Positions 9,242 through 17,870 of a stretch of 30,462 nt of DNA are shown here, one piece after another. The stretch is taken from assembly GCA_964480565.1 (NCBI GenBank), contig CAYZSU010000027.1, forward strand, positions 1-30,462, written 5' to 3'. The first letter of the stretch is position 1. Every line of letters begins with the position of its first letter. This DNA is from CAYZSU01 sp964480565 (GTDB taxonomy: Bacteria > UBA10199 > 2-02-FULL-44-16 > JAAZCA01). The notes below the pieces were generated by a model. It ran no database searches. It had not been told where the DNA came from and saw only the letters and a list, made by a program, of their open reading frames with translations. The translations under genes and the position numbers were made by a program.

Positions 9242-9625
9242 CTACAACGACTGGCCTTCAAGTACAATATTGGCAATTCCATAATTGCCATCATGTGATA
9301 TCATGAGATGAACATTATCTATTTTTCGTTGAGCCACTAACTCCGCAACCTTGCCATAGGTATTAATCACCGGACGATCATCTTTTTGATCTATTTCAAT
9401 ATCAGAAAAACGAATACCTTTTTGATCGCGAGAAAACAGCGCTTTAATATACGCTTGCTTGGCAGCAAATCGAGTTGCAAACCGCTGAGCAGGGTGTTTT
9501 TTTGTATTACAATACTTAATTTCTCTATCCGTAAATACGCGTTTTAAAAAACGCTCTTTCCAACGGAATATCATATTTTCCAACCGCCTCACATCAACTA
9601 AATCCACACCAATTCCTATGATCAT
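9242..9625 (-). CDS. acpS: Holo-[acyl-carrier-protein] synthase, with altered active-site motif
   Basis: AcpS moves 4'-phosphopantetheine from CoA to apo-ACP. The 127 residues have the family start GIGVDLVD (metal-binding Asp8) and the second motif RFAAKQAYIKAL. In characterised enzymes this motif reads AAKEA and the Glu is a Mg ligand; here the codon is CAA, giving Gln57. The GTGI stretch that usually follows is also absent, replaced by FSRDQKGI. The rest, including the central DIEI strand and the C-terminal IANIVLE, fits AcpS. AAGGAGT precedes the ATG, and the gene is 10 bp beyond glmM. Identity is firm; whether the substitution lowers activity is open. Confidence 0.9.
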   Translation of the reverse strand: MIIGIGVDLVDVRRLENMIFRWKERFLKRVFTDREIKYCNTKKHPAQRFATRFAAKQAYIKALFSRDQKGIRFSDIEIDQKDDRPVINTYGKVAELVAQRKIDNVHLMISHDGNYGIANIVLEGQSL

Positions 9626-9635
9626 TCAATACTCC

Positions 9636-10994
9636 TTAATTTAAATGAGAACTGATCAGCCCTGCAATTTCATTGGCAATCACGTCCACACGTTGATAAT
9701 TTTTGCCCTCTACCATCACACGCGCAATATTTTCCGTTCCTGAATAGCGAATTAATAAACGTCCATCATCGCCCAGTTCTGTTTTATAGCTATTCACTGC
9801 ACGGGATAATTCTGGGATACTATCAAATTCCAATCGACGCATAATCTCAACATTCACATTCACCTGTGGATATGGATCAAATACTGTGGCAAGCATTGAT
9901 AAAGGAATATCGTCGCGCTTCATAATCTCTAGTATTTTTAGCGCACCTACCACTCCATCACCTGTAGTATTATGATCTAAAAAAATCATATGCCCGGATT
10001 GTTCGCCACCTAAATTCGCATCATACTCACGCATCATCGCGATCACATGACGATCGCCAACACCTGCACGGCACACACGAATATCATGGTCATTAAGCAC
10101 CGCATCCAATGCCAAATTGCTCATCACCGTTGCAACCACCGTATCATTCTTTAGCTTTCCTCGCTTTTTCAAATTAATTGCAGCAAGCGCCATTATCGCA
10201 TCGCCATCAATAATATGACCTTTTTCATCACACATGATCAATCGATCTGCATCGCCATCAAGTGCAATACCAACATCCGCGCCTGTCATTTGAACGAGCT
10301 GACACATTTTTTCAGGGTGAAGTGACCCACAACCATCATTGATATTGATACCGTCTGGAGTTATTCCCAAAGTAATTACTTCTGCGCCCAATTCTTCCAA
10401 TACCAATGGGGCTGCTTTGTATGCTGCGCCATGCGCGCAGTCTAGAACAATTCGAAAACCAGATAAGTTTAACTTATGTGGAAATGCATTTTTTAGAAAC
10501 TGTATATAGCGACCTTGTGCATCATCAATACGCCACGCACGACCAATATGCTGTGATTGCGGCACTTGAATATCCTTTAATTTGGATTGAACTAACGATT
10601 CCATTTCTCTTTCCATCGAATCCGGCAATTTATAGCCAAATCGATCAAAAAACTTAATCCCATTATCATCATATGAATTGTGTGACGCTGAAATAACAAT
10701 ACCTGCATCAGCCCGCATACTACGGGTAATAAATGCAATGGCAGGTGTAGGCAATGGGCCAACGAGCATTACATCCGCACCCATCGAACAAATACCTGAA
10801 GATAATGCGGTTTCTAGCATATACCCGGAAAGCCGTGTATCCTTACCAATCACAATACGTTGTTTTTGATTTCCATTTTTGAATACAGCTGCTGCAGCGC
10901 GACCTAAATTCAGAATTAATTCAGGCTCCATTGGATAGCAGTTGGCTTTACCACGAATGCCATCTGTACCAAATAAACGTTTTTTTTGTTTCAT
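9636..10994 (-). CDS. glmM: Phosphoglucosamine mutase
   Basis: GlmM interconverts glucosamine-6-phosphate and glucosamine-1-phosphate for UDP-GlcNAc, and so feeds peptidoglycan and lipopolysaccharide synthesis. The 452 residues are full length. Visible motifs are LFGTDGIRG at the start, the phosphoserine loop GIVISASHN (Ser104), the metal-binding DGDADR and the phosphate-binding RYSGTEN near the C-terminus. A G-rich run (GGGGGG) about 8 nt before the ATG serves as ribosome-binding site. A strong promoter-like sequence lies in the 110-bp gap to folP, so glmM-acpS-nnr-tsaE-lpd-lysC can be transcribed from here. Confidence 0.97.
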   Translation of the reverse strand: MKQKKRLFGTDGIRGKANCYPMEPELILNLGRAAAAVFKNGNQKQRIVIGKDTRLSGYMLETALSSGICSMGADVMLVGPLPTPAIAFITRSMRADAGIVISASHNSYDDNGIKFFDRFGYKLPDSMEREMESLVQSKLKDIQVPQSQHIGRAWRIDDAQGRYIQFLKNAFPHKLNLSGFRIVLDCAHGAAYKAAPLVLEELGAEVITLGITPDGININDGCGSLHPEKMCQLVQMTGADVGIALDGDADRLIMCDEKGHIIDGDAIMALAAINLKKRGKLKNDTVVATVMSNLALDAVLNDHDIRVCRAGVGDRHVIAMMREYDANLGGEQSGHMIFLDHNTTGDGVVGALKILEIMKRDDIPLSMLATVFDPYPQVNVNVEIMRRLEFDSIPELSRAVNSYKTELGDDGRLLIRYSGTENIARVMVEGKNYQRVDVIANEIAGLISSHLN

Positions 10995-11050
10995 CTTTTG
11001 CCCCCCCTGACAGACGAATGCTTCTACCTGATAGAATCTATGAACTCAAG

Positions 11051-11079
11051 AAAATAACAGTTGATTCAGACTGTGTCAA
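11051..11079 (-). promoter_or_regulatory. Sigma-70-type promoter before glmM
   Basis: The minus strand reads TTGACA (11079-11074), a 17-nt spacer, then TATTTT (11056-11051). The -35 box is a perfect consensus and the spacing is optimal. Transcription would begin near 11044, about 50 nt before the glmM ATG. A short inverted repeat (ACAGT/ACTGT) in the spacer could be an operator or chance. Confidence 0.6.
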
Positions 11080-11104
11080 AAAATGTTCGTAAATATAATT
11101 AATA

Positions 11105-11968
11105 TCAACATGTCAACTTACAGCGACAATGCATATAAATATCAATAAAGCGTCTTGCTGATAGGACATCATGCATCCGTAATATTGTAGCGCCTTTCTC
11201 AATGGAAATGGGTATGGTTGCAAGAGTGCCATCTTGCCGTGATTCTATATTAGGGTTGTTCAACAGTTCCATATCCATATTACTGAGGTGGCCGATAAAC
11301 GACTTACGTGAGCTCCCTATTAAAAGGGAATATCCCAATGATTTAAACTCATTTAAATTTTCTAAAATACACAAATTATCCATTACGGTTTTTCCAAACC
11401 CAATGCCTGGATCCAATATAATATTTTCTTTTTTTATGCCTGCTGCAATTGCCTTTGCAATGGCATAATTAAAATAGTCGATGATCTCAGACACAATGTC
11501 ATCATACTGTGGGTCAATCTGCATTGTATCGGGCGTACCCTGCATATGCATTAAACAAATGGGCACATTGCAATTAGCCGCAATCTGAGGCATTGCCACA
11601 TCCAAATGCATTGCGCTAATATCATTGATCATATTAGCACCTGCCTCACAGGCATTTGCTGCAACAACTGATTTTGTAGTATCAATCGAAATAGGAATTT
11701 GGCTATATTGTCGAATTGCTTGAATAATAGGAATAACGCGCCCTAGCTCTTCATCTATACTTACTGACACTGCTCCTGGACGAGAGGATTCGCCACCAAT
11801 ATCAATGATATCTACACCTTGCTCAATCATTTGCAATGCATGATCGAGCGCATCCTGAGTATGAAAGAAATGACCACCATCTGAAAAAGAATCCGGTGTT
11901 ACATTCAAAATACCCATTAACACAATACCGGATGTATTGGAGTTAAATGATAGATTGCCAATATTCAT
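11105..11968 (-). CDS. folP: Dihydropteroate synthase
   Basis: FolP condenses p-aminobenzoate with hydroxymethyl-dihydropterin diphosphate to give dihydropteroate, and is the target of sulfonamides. The 287 residues show the family motifs in order: GILNVTPDSFSDGG (pterin/phosphate loop), DIGGESSRPGA, ISIDTTK, INDIS, LMHMQGTP, ILDPGIGFGK and LLIGSSRKSFIG. The C-terminal ATILRMHDV segment fits the conserved end. The start codon shares one base with the ftsH stop (TAATG), which implies coupling. The ftsH-folP junction is a common bacterial arrangement; the cdaA-ybbR pair often found before glmM is missing here. Confidence 0.97.
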   Translation of the reverse strand: MNIGNLSFNSNTSGIVLMGILNVTPDSFSDGGHFFHTQDALDHALQMIEQGVDIIDIGGESSRPGAVSVSIDEELGRVIPIIQAIRQYSQIPISIDTTKSVVAANACEAGANMINDISAMHLDVAMPQIAANCNVPICLMHMQGTPDTMQIDPQYDDIVSEIIDYFNYAIAKAIAAGIKKENIILDPGIGFGKTVMDNLCILENLNEFKSLGYSLLIGSSRKSFIGHLSNMDMELLNNPNIESRQDGTLATIPISIEKGATILRMHDVLSARRFIDIYMHCRCKLTC

Positions 11969-13902
11969 TAGGCACGGCCGACTGCATCTGTTGATATAGT
12001 CACATCGCTTAAATCTTCTGCCTCAGGTAAAATAGTATCATCTTCTTTTTGTGTGGATTTCGAACAATCTGTTTTTGGAATGATAAGTTCTTCACCACGG
12101 AACAAGGCTTCAATTTGCTCCAGTGATAATGATTCATATTTTAAAAGTCCTTGCGCGAGTATTTCCAGTTGATCATTCTTTTCAGTCAACAGTTGCAATG
12201 CCTGTTCATACCCAGCAGTTACCAAGGATTTAACCTCGACATCAATATCATTGGCTGTATTTTCGCTATAATTGGTTTGTTTGGATATTTCCCTACCGAG
12301 AAAGATTTGTTCGTCATTTTTGCCAAATGCCAATGGCCCCATCTTTTTACTCATACCCCATTCACATACCATGCGCCTGGCTAATTCTGTAGCCCGCTCA
12401 ATATCATTTCCTGCGCCTGTTGTGGGATCATCAAATATAAGTATTTCCGCAGCTCTACCACCCATTAAGGTAGCAATATTAATCTTACAGAATTTTTTAT
12501 TCTGAGTATATCTATCATCCGTAGGTAATTGCTGTGTGAGCCCTAATGCACGACCTCTTGGAATAATAGTCACCTTATGAATGGGATCTGCACCTGGTAA
12601 ACTCATGGCAACCAATGCATGCCCTGCTTCATGATAGGCTGTAATTTTTTTCTCATCATCAGAGATAATCATACTTTTTCTCTCAGATCCCATCATTACT
12701 TTATCTTTAGCCAAATCAAAATCACACATTTCAATCACTTTTTTGGATGCTTTTGCTGCAATTAATGCCGCCTCATTCACAATATTTTCTAAATCCGCAC
12801 CTGAAAAACCGGGAGTTCCTCTGGCTATCTTGGATAAATCTGCATCGTCAGCCATGGGTTTATTGCGAGAATGCACGTTTAAAATGGCTTCCCGTCCACC
12901 CACATCCGGTGTTGGCACAACAACACGACGATCAAATCGACCCGGACGAAGCAATGCAGGATCCAATACATCCGGACGATTGGTTGCTGCCATAATGATT
13001 ACACCATCATTGGATTCAAAACCATCCATCTCAACAAGCAATTGATTTAATGTTTGCTCCCGTTCGTCATGGCCACCACCTAAACCAGCACCGCGTTGAC
13101 GACCCACCGCATCTATCTCATCAATAAAAATAATACATGGGGCATTTTTCTTTCCTTTTTCAAATAAATCACGCACACGCGATGCACCCACGCCAACAAA
13201 TAGTTCAACGAAATCAGAGCCAGACATGGAATAAAAAGGCACATTTGCTTCACCAGCAACAGCTCTAGCAATCAATGTTTTGCCCGACCCAGGAGATCCC
13301 ATCAATAATACACCCTTAGGGATACGACCACCTAATACAGTAAAACGTTTGGGTTCTTTTAAGAATGAAATGATTTCATTCAGCTCTTCTTTAGCTTCAT
13401 CCACACCAGCAACATCCGCAAAGGTTACTTTTTTCTGATTATCCTCCACAAGTTTTGCCTTGCTACGACCAAAATTCATGGCCTTACCACCACCCGCTTG
13501 AATTTGCCGCATTGTAAATAAAAATATTGCAAAAATAACAATCAAAGGGCCCCAGCTAAACAGCAAGGTATTCCAAAATGACGATTTTTCCTCTAATTTG
13601 AATTTAACAATTACATTGCTTTCATCGAGTGTTTTTAAGATATGTTCGGACACAGGACCGACTGTTTTGAATTTTCCACCACCCGTTGAATACACACCTT
13701 GAAATTCGTTTCCTTGAATTGATAATGAAGATATATGATTATTTCGAATCGCATCTAAAAATTCAGAATAACTAATTTCTGCAATGCTTGACACTGGTTG
13801 ATTAAATGTTCGCAGTGCAAATATCGATATCAAAATAATCAGCAGCCATAAGGCCCATGTTTTTTGTGGTTGATTAAATTTTTTCCCTAAATTGAACGCC
13901 AT
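11968..13902 (-). CDS. ftsH: ATP-dependent zinc metalloprotease FtsH
   Basis: FtsH is the membrane-anchored hexameric AAA protease that degrades unassembled membrane proteins and regulators. The 644 residues contain two N-terminal transmembrane helices (about 15-32 and 112-130) flanking a periplasmic domain, Walker A GSPGSGKT (Lys208), Walker B IIFIDEID, the SRH segment with the arginine fingers (RPGRFDRR), and the zinc motif HEAGH (424-428). The acidic C-terminal tail (last ~40 residues) is unremarkable. AGGAGG lies 7 nt before the ATG, and a perfect TATAAT lies 27 nt upstream of the start. Confidence 0.98.
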   Translation of the reverse strand: MAFNLGKKFNQPQKTWALWLLIILISIFALRTFNQPVSSIAEISYSEFLDAIRNNHISSLSIQGNEFQGVYSTGGGKFKTVGPVSEHILKTLDESNVIVKFKLEEKSSFWNTLLFSWGPLIVIFAIFLFTMRQIQAGGGKAMNFGRSKAKLVEDNQKKVTFADVAGVDEAKEELNEIISFLKEPKRFTVLGGRIPKGVLLMGSPGSGKTLIARAVAGEANVPFYSMSGSDFVELFVGVGASRVRDLFEKGKKNAPCIIFIDEIDAVGRQRGAGLGGGHDEREQTLNQLLVEMDGFESNDGVIIMAATNRPDVLDPALLRPGRFDRRVVVPTPDVGGREAILNVHSRNKPMADDADLSKIARGTPGFSGADLENIVNEAALIAAKASKKVIEMCDFDLAKDKVMMGSERKSMIISDDEKKITAYHEAGHALVAMSLPGADPIHKVTIIPRGRALGLTQQLPTDDRYTQNKKFCKINIATLMGGRAAEILIFDDPTTGAGNDIERATELARRMVCEWGMSKKMGPLAFGKNDEQIFLGREISKQTNYSENTANDIDVEVKSLVTAGYEQALQLLTEKNDQLEILAQGLLKYESLSLEQIEALFRGEELIIPKTDCSKSTQKEDDTILPEAEDLSDVTISTDAVGRA

Positions 13903-13929
13903 AAACGCCTCCTAAAAAATGGCCTCTAG

Positions 13930-13956
13930 ATTATATCAGAATTATTATTTGAGCAA
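13930..13956 (-). promoter_or_regulatory. Likely promoter before ftsH
   Basis: The minus strand has a perfect -10 TATAAT (13935-13930) in the 73-bp gap between tilS and ftsH. The best -35 (TTGCTC, 13956-13951) matches only three of six positions and is 15 nt away, so the upstream element is weak. The predicted start near 13923 leaves room for the AGGAGG of ftsH. Confidence 0.45.
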
Positions 13957-13975
13957 CTTAAATATAGAAACTGCC

Positions 13976-14962
13976 CTAAAATGGATGTTTTGAGGGTCCA
14001 TTCCATAATAATTCGATATATTTTCCTTTAGCTATAAACGTGCCCTGACATGGCAATGAATACTGACCACCATGTTCACTATAGATTAAATACCGCATTC
14101 GATCCAGATGATCTCTATTTAAATCAATTGCATTCCCCTCAATATGCTTGAATGCAAGGATTAATACGCGCTTAAGTATTGAAATATGCAATGCGCGTAA
14201 TGCCTGACGACATAGAGTTAACTTGCCTGTAGTTTGAGAGACATTGCAATCTTTCCAAGCAGAATCAGCCATGTGTGATAAATAGTCATCATCCTCATGC
14301 ATTGATCGACTCATATCGTATATATGCTCACAGGCCTTTGGATTCAATGATTCAATCAGTGGCATCAGATGATGGCGCACTTTATTGCGCATGTAATAAT
14401 CCGACTGATTGCTCACATCATCGCGATAGGTAATATTAAAACGCGTGGCATACGCATTTAGATCTGCCTTTCGGCAAGCAAGCAATGGGCGAATAATGTG
14501 GTAATTATTAATTTCCTGATAGATATGCATTCCCTTTAGACCATGCAATCCAGCGCCACGAATCATATGTTGCATAACAGTTTCAACCTGATCATCCATA
14601 TGATGCGCTAATAATAATGTATCTATATGATATTTACCCTGCAATTGCTTAAAAAAATCATATCGACATATACGTGCTTGCAATTGTATGCCATGGACAT
14701 CGCCCAACTGACCGCGATGACCCTCGTATTTAAACCCATATAATTGAGATTGCTTCATGACCAATGACTCATCCATGTCACTATCCTGAGCACGAAGACC
14801 ATAGTTAACATGTGCAACAATAATGCGCATATCATGATGCTGTTGATATCGATGGAGCAGATGCAATAAAACCATGGAATCCAGCCCACCCGACACACCG
14901 ATAATAGCTGTGCGCTGTGGCATATAGGAGTCGACTATTCGTTTTATATGTGGATACAGCAT
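13976..14962 (-). CDS. tilS: tRNA(Ile)-lysidine synthase
   Basis: TilS attaches lysine to C34 of tRNA-Ile(CAU) so that it reads AUA codons. The 328 residues begin with the N-type ATP pyrophosphatase loop VSGGLDS (23-29) and contain LLAHHMDDQVET and the conserved RPLL...NITYRDDVSNQ region. It is about 100 residues shorter than the E. coli enzyme and appears to lack the C-terminal TilS_C domain, as in short forms such as that of Aquifex. The start is 2 bp beyond the hexapeptide-protein stop. The last codons overlap a GACTGCCCTAAAAT-like sequence that recalls the dispersed repeat of this window. Confidence 0.93.
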   Translation of the reverse strand: MLYPHIKRIVDSYMPQRTAIIGVSGGLDSMVLLHLLHRYQQHHDMRIIVAHVNYGLRAQDSDMDESLVMKQSQLYGFKYEGHRGQLGDVHGIQLQARICRYDFFKQLQGKYHIDTLLLAHHMDDQVETVMQHMIRGAGLHGLKGMHIYQEINNYHIIRPLLACRKADLNAYATRFNITYRDDVSNQSDYYMRNKVRHHLMPLIESLNPKACEHIYDMSRSMHEDDDYLSHMADSAWKDCNVSQTTGKLTLCRQALRALHISILKRVLILAFKHIEGNAIDLNRDHLDRMRYLIYSEHGGQYSLPCQGTFIAKGKYIELLWNGPSKHPF

Positions 14963-14964
14963 AA

Positions 14965-15471
14965 TTATGCATTCCGATAGGACTCAGCAACGCTCGCATA
15001 GCGTTTTGCTGATGAGATGATCATGTCCCTTTCATTATCCGTAACATTACGTTTGACTTTACCGGGCATACCCATGACCAAACTATTTTCAGGAATTACA
15101 GTTCCTTCTGTAATCAATGCCCCGGCTCCAACAATGGAATTTTGTCCAATACGCACATGATTCATAATTGTCGCACCCATGCCCACGAGAACATTATTAT
15201 CAATGTGACATCCATGCAAAATACAACCATGCCCAACTGTCACATAATCGCCTATGTAAATATCCGCATCCTCATCCACATGCAACACGCATGCATCTTG
15301 AATATTTACACACTCGCCTATTATGACTTGATTAACATCTGCACGAATAACCGCTTGAAACCAAACGCTTGAATTAATCCCGCATTGAACATCGCCTATC
15401 AATGTCGCATTTGGCGCAATAAAGCATGAATCATGAATTTGTGGTTGTTTGTTGTTTTTTAAAAAATACAT
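14965..15471 (-). CDS. Gamma-carbonic-anhydrase-like hexapeptide-repeat protein (YrdA/PaaY family)
   Basis: The 168 residues form an almost complete left-handed beta-helix with hexapeptide periodicity (for example VIIGECVNIQDACVLHV). The three His that would bind zinc at a trimer interface are present: one in VLHVD and two in VGHGCILHGC. The family includes gamma carbonic anhydrases and PaaY-like thioesterases, and sequence alone does not separate them. The ribosome-binding site is weak. It sits between vanZ-like and tilS in the operon, with 49 bp upstream and 2 bp downstream. Confidence 0.88.
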   Translation of the reverse strand: MYFLKNNKQPQIHDSCFIAPNATLIGDVQCGINSSVWFQAVIRADVNQVIIGECVNIQDACVLHVDEDADIYIGDYVTVGHGCILHGCHIDNNVLVGMGATIMNHVRIGQNSIVGAGALITEGTVIPENSLVMGMPGKVKRNVTDNERDMIISSAKRYASVAESYRNA

Positions 15472-15508
15472 ATACCGTCTTTCATAGTGCTACTTACCCG
15501 CGGGATAA

Positions 15509-15536
15509 CGCTGAAAATGACTATTTTTGAACAACC
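15509..15536 (+). repeat. Dispersed repeat copy overlapping the end of the VanZ-like gene
   Basis: This stretch (CGCTGAAAATGACTATTTTT followed by GAACAAC) matches the CCTCAAAATTGCTATTTTTC core of the other copies with several changes. The stop codon and last codons of the VanZ-like gene lie inside it, so the repeat may have supplied the gene's 3' end. The match is imperfect. Confidence 0.35.
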
Positions 15537-15931
15537 TTTTTAAATACGATAATACCGATTCCACCTCCCAGCATATCCGCGATCCAATCGTAAATATCAG
15601 CATTTCGTGCATGAACAAATAACTGGTGAATTTCATCACTCAGTCCATATAAACCAACAATGATCAGGGCAATGCCCCAAAAATATTTTTTTTTCAAACA
15701 GAATGTATTTAGCATAAATGCTGTTAGACATCCAAATACCGCATACAATATAATATGCGCCACTTTATCCAAATGGGGAATATGAATTGAATGAGAAGAT
15801 ACTTGAAAGGATTGAGATGATAGAAAAAAAATTAAACATGCATATGCAACAAGATATAGAAGGCGATACCTAAAGGGAAGCCCTTTTAAATGCGTATTTT
15901 TCAACAGTTTCATTAACGAATTCATAGGCAT
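15521..15931 (-). CDS. VanZ-family membrane protein
   Basis: This 136-residue integral membrane protein has about four hydrophobic segments (roughly 24-41, 57-76, 84-101, 117-131). It has the VanZ signature: DKVAHIILYAVFG, then GLSDEIHQLFVHARNADIYDWIADMLGG. VanZ gives low teicoplanin resistance in Enterococcus, but the chromosomal homologues have no settled function, so a resistance role should not be assumed. The start shares one base with the stop of the DUF151 gene. A second in-frame ATG two codons later is also possible. Confidence 0.85.
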   Translation of the reverse strand: MPMNSLMKLLKNTHLKGLPFRYRLLYLVAYACLIFFLSSQSFQVSSHSIHIPHLDKVAHIILYAVFGCLTAFMLNTFCLKKKYFWGIALIIVGLYGLSDEIHQLFVHARNADIYDWIADMLGGGIGIIVFKKVVQK

Positions 15932-16455
15932 TACATCTTATATTTGCCAAAATCATCTGGCGATAAATTTTCAAGAATTTCTGTCCACTTTTGTTGATTT
16001 TCTGAATTCAGATGATTTTCATCCGATAGATCAATCTTGCGTGATTTTTCCACCACATGCCTGGCTACAAAAATAGGCGCACCTGTTCGAAGTGCCAGTG
16101 CAATGGAATCTGATGGACGCGCATCCAATGAAACTTCTTTATTCTCATGTAAAATTAAAATCCGCGAATAAAATGTATTATCCGCTAAATCATGTACTTC
16201 CACGCGATTGACCTGGCAATCTGTCACTTCTAAAATACGCTTAAGTAAATCATGTGTCATGGGCCGGGATAGTTTTATTTTTTCAAGCTCTGTGGCAATA
16301 GAGCTAGCTTCAATTAACCCAATCCAGATTGGCAATGCACACTTTTCATCCATGTCCTTTAAAATAATAATCGGCATGCTGGTAAACGGATCTATGGTTA
16401 AACCAGTGACCTTCATGTTTATGAAATCATCCGTTAACTTGAGTGCGTCTGTCAT
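15931..16455 (-). CDS. Bifunctional nuclease (DUF151) family protein
   Basis: The 174 residues carry the complete DUF151 domain: a KVTGLTIDPFTSMPIIILKD opening, LPIWIGLIEASSIA, the SRPMTHDL segment, then LDARPSDSIALALRTGAPIFV. The acidic tail ends LSPDDFGKYKM, as in many deltaproteobacterial members. Plant and some bacterial members cleave RNA and DNA; the bacterial role is not well known. The ATG overlaps the miaB stop by 4 bp (ATGA). The miaB-DUF151 neighbourhood is one I associate with Geobacter-like genomes. Confidence 0.92.
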   Translation of the reverse strand: MTDALKLTDDFINMKVTGLTIDPFTSMPIIILKDMDEKCALPIWIGLIEASSIATELEKIKLSRPMTHDLLKRILEVTDCQVNRVEVHDLADNTFYSRILILHENKEVSLDARPSDSIALALRTGAPIFVARHVVEKSRKIDLSDENHLNSENQQKWTEILENLSPDDFGKYKM

Positions 16456-17795
16456 ATGACTATCTCCCCGTGCAATGAATGCATATGCGCATTTGTAATC
16501 TTTACATTCACAAATTGGCCAACATTGTCTGAACTACCTGCAATATGAATGATACGATTATCCGGTAGGCGGCCAGAAAGCAAGCCTTGATTCATACTGT
16601 CCAATCCAAATATTAACGCTTGATCCAACTGGCCAATGCGCATCATATTTTTTTCTTTTGAGATTTGCCGTTGCAATGTTAGCAATTCTTCCAAGCGATT
16701 TTCTTTGATCGCATTTGAAATATCATCGGTCATTGTCCGATCCGCATAGGTGCCAGGTCGAGTTGAATATTTAAAGGCAAAGCATGAATCAAATTTAACC
16801 TCATTCATAAAGGACAATGTTTCGTCAAACTCCGCATCGGTTTCACCTGAAAACCCAACGATTAAATCCGTTGTGATTGATATGGATGGGGTTGATTCGC
16901 GCAACTCATTGCATATGTCTATGAATTTATCTCGCGTATAACCGCGACGCATGCGCGCTAGTACCGCGCTAGAGCCAGACTGTGCAGGCAAATGAATATG
17001 CGGACAAAGCCGTGGCTGTACTTTAAATAGATCGATCAATTCATCGCTTACGTCCTTTGGATGCGGCGATGCAAAACGAATACGCGCTATACGGGTTTCA
17101 TCGCATATATGCCGAATCAACCCGGGAAAAGACATGTCGTCATTGGAAATACTTCGCTTAGCATGATAGGAATTTACTGTTTGGCCAAGCAGAGTTACTT
17201 CCTTAACACCTTGCTGCTCTAATTGACGGATTTCTGAAATAATATCCTTGGGTGCACGGCACACTTCTTTACCGCGTACTGAAGGCACAATGCAATAACT
17301 ACACGCGCAATTACAGCCTTTCATGATCGCAATAAATGCAGAATTAGTATCCGCACCTGGCAAAACTTGATCAATAAATTGATAATCACCCGGTGTATCA
17401 ACCAGTGTTGCATGGCAATAACGCTCGCCTTTTTTTGCTGTTTGCATGAGATTGGGCAGAGTTACAATTTGATCCGGACCAAAAGTAAAATCAATATATT
17501 TAAACTGTGTTAACAAACGCTCTTTTTCCTGCTGTGCCACACATCCGCATACAGCAACAATGGTATTGGGCCGCGCTTGTTTGACTTGCTTTGCACGCCC
17601 AAAGTCACTAAACGCTTTGTGCTGAGCCTTTTCACGGATTGTACAGGTGTTAAATAGGATAAAATCGGCTAATTTCATTTGATCTGTGGCCTGATAGCCC
17701 AATTCATTTAGCAAAAGCCCTATTTTTTGGCTATCATGAACATTCATCTGGCAGCCATAGGTTTTGATATAATACAGTAAATTTGTATCTGACAT
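16452..17795 (-). CDS. miaB: tRNA-2-methylthio-N6-dimethylallyladenosine synthase
   Basis: MiaB is a radical-SAM methylthiotransferase that adds a methylthio group to i6A37. The 447 residues have the N-terminal [4Fe-4S] ligands in YGCQMN (Cys15), FNTC (Cys51) and GCVAQ (Cys85), the radical-SAM triad C161-x3-C165-x2-C168, and a C-terminal TRAM domain after about residue 375. Length and motifs fit MiaB better than RimO or MtaB. The region before the ATG is unusual: it is a GGGACTGCCCTCAAA block that matches the window's dispersed repeat, and the only SD-like AAGGGA lies about 12 nt from the ATG. Confidence 0.95.
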   Translation of the reverse strand: MSDTNLLYYIKTYGCQMNVHDSQKIGLLLNELGYQATDQMKLADFILFNTCTIREKAQHKAFSDFGRAKQVKQARPNTIVAVCGCVAQQEKERLLTQFKYIDFTFGPDQIVTLPNLMQTAKKGERYCHATLVDTPGDYQFIDQVLPGADTNSAFIAIMKGCNCACSYCIVPSVRGKEVCRAPKDIISEIRQLEQQGVKEVTLLGQTVNSYHAKRSISNDDMSFPGLIRHICDETRIARIRFASPHPKDVSDELIDLFKVQPRLCPHIHLPAQSGSSAVLARMRRGYTRDKFIDICNELRESTPSISITTDLIVGFSGETDAEFDETLSFMNEVKFDSCFAFKYSTRPGTYADRTMTDDISNAIKENRLEELLTLQRQISKEKNMMRIGQLDQALIFGLDSMNQGLLSGRLPDNRIIHIAGSSDNVGQFVNVKITNAHMHSLHGEIVI

Positions 17796-17810
17796 TTTGA
17801 GGGCAGTCCC
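17793..17810 (-). repeat. Dispersed repeat copy at the miaB start codon
   Basis: On the minus strand the bases from GGGACT through GCCCTCAAAAT are almost identical to the left part of the copy at 26883 (GGGACTACCCTCAAAATTG). The final ATG of this block is the miaB start codon, so the repeat forms the miaB leader. Confidence 0.5.
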
Positions 17811-17870
17811 TTAAAAGATTGAGTGATATAGAACAGATCAAATCAATGTACAGCCATATTGAAAACTAAA

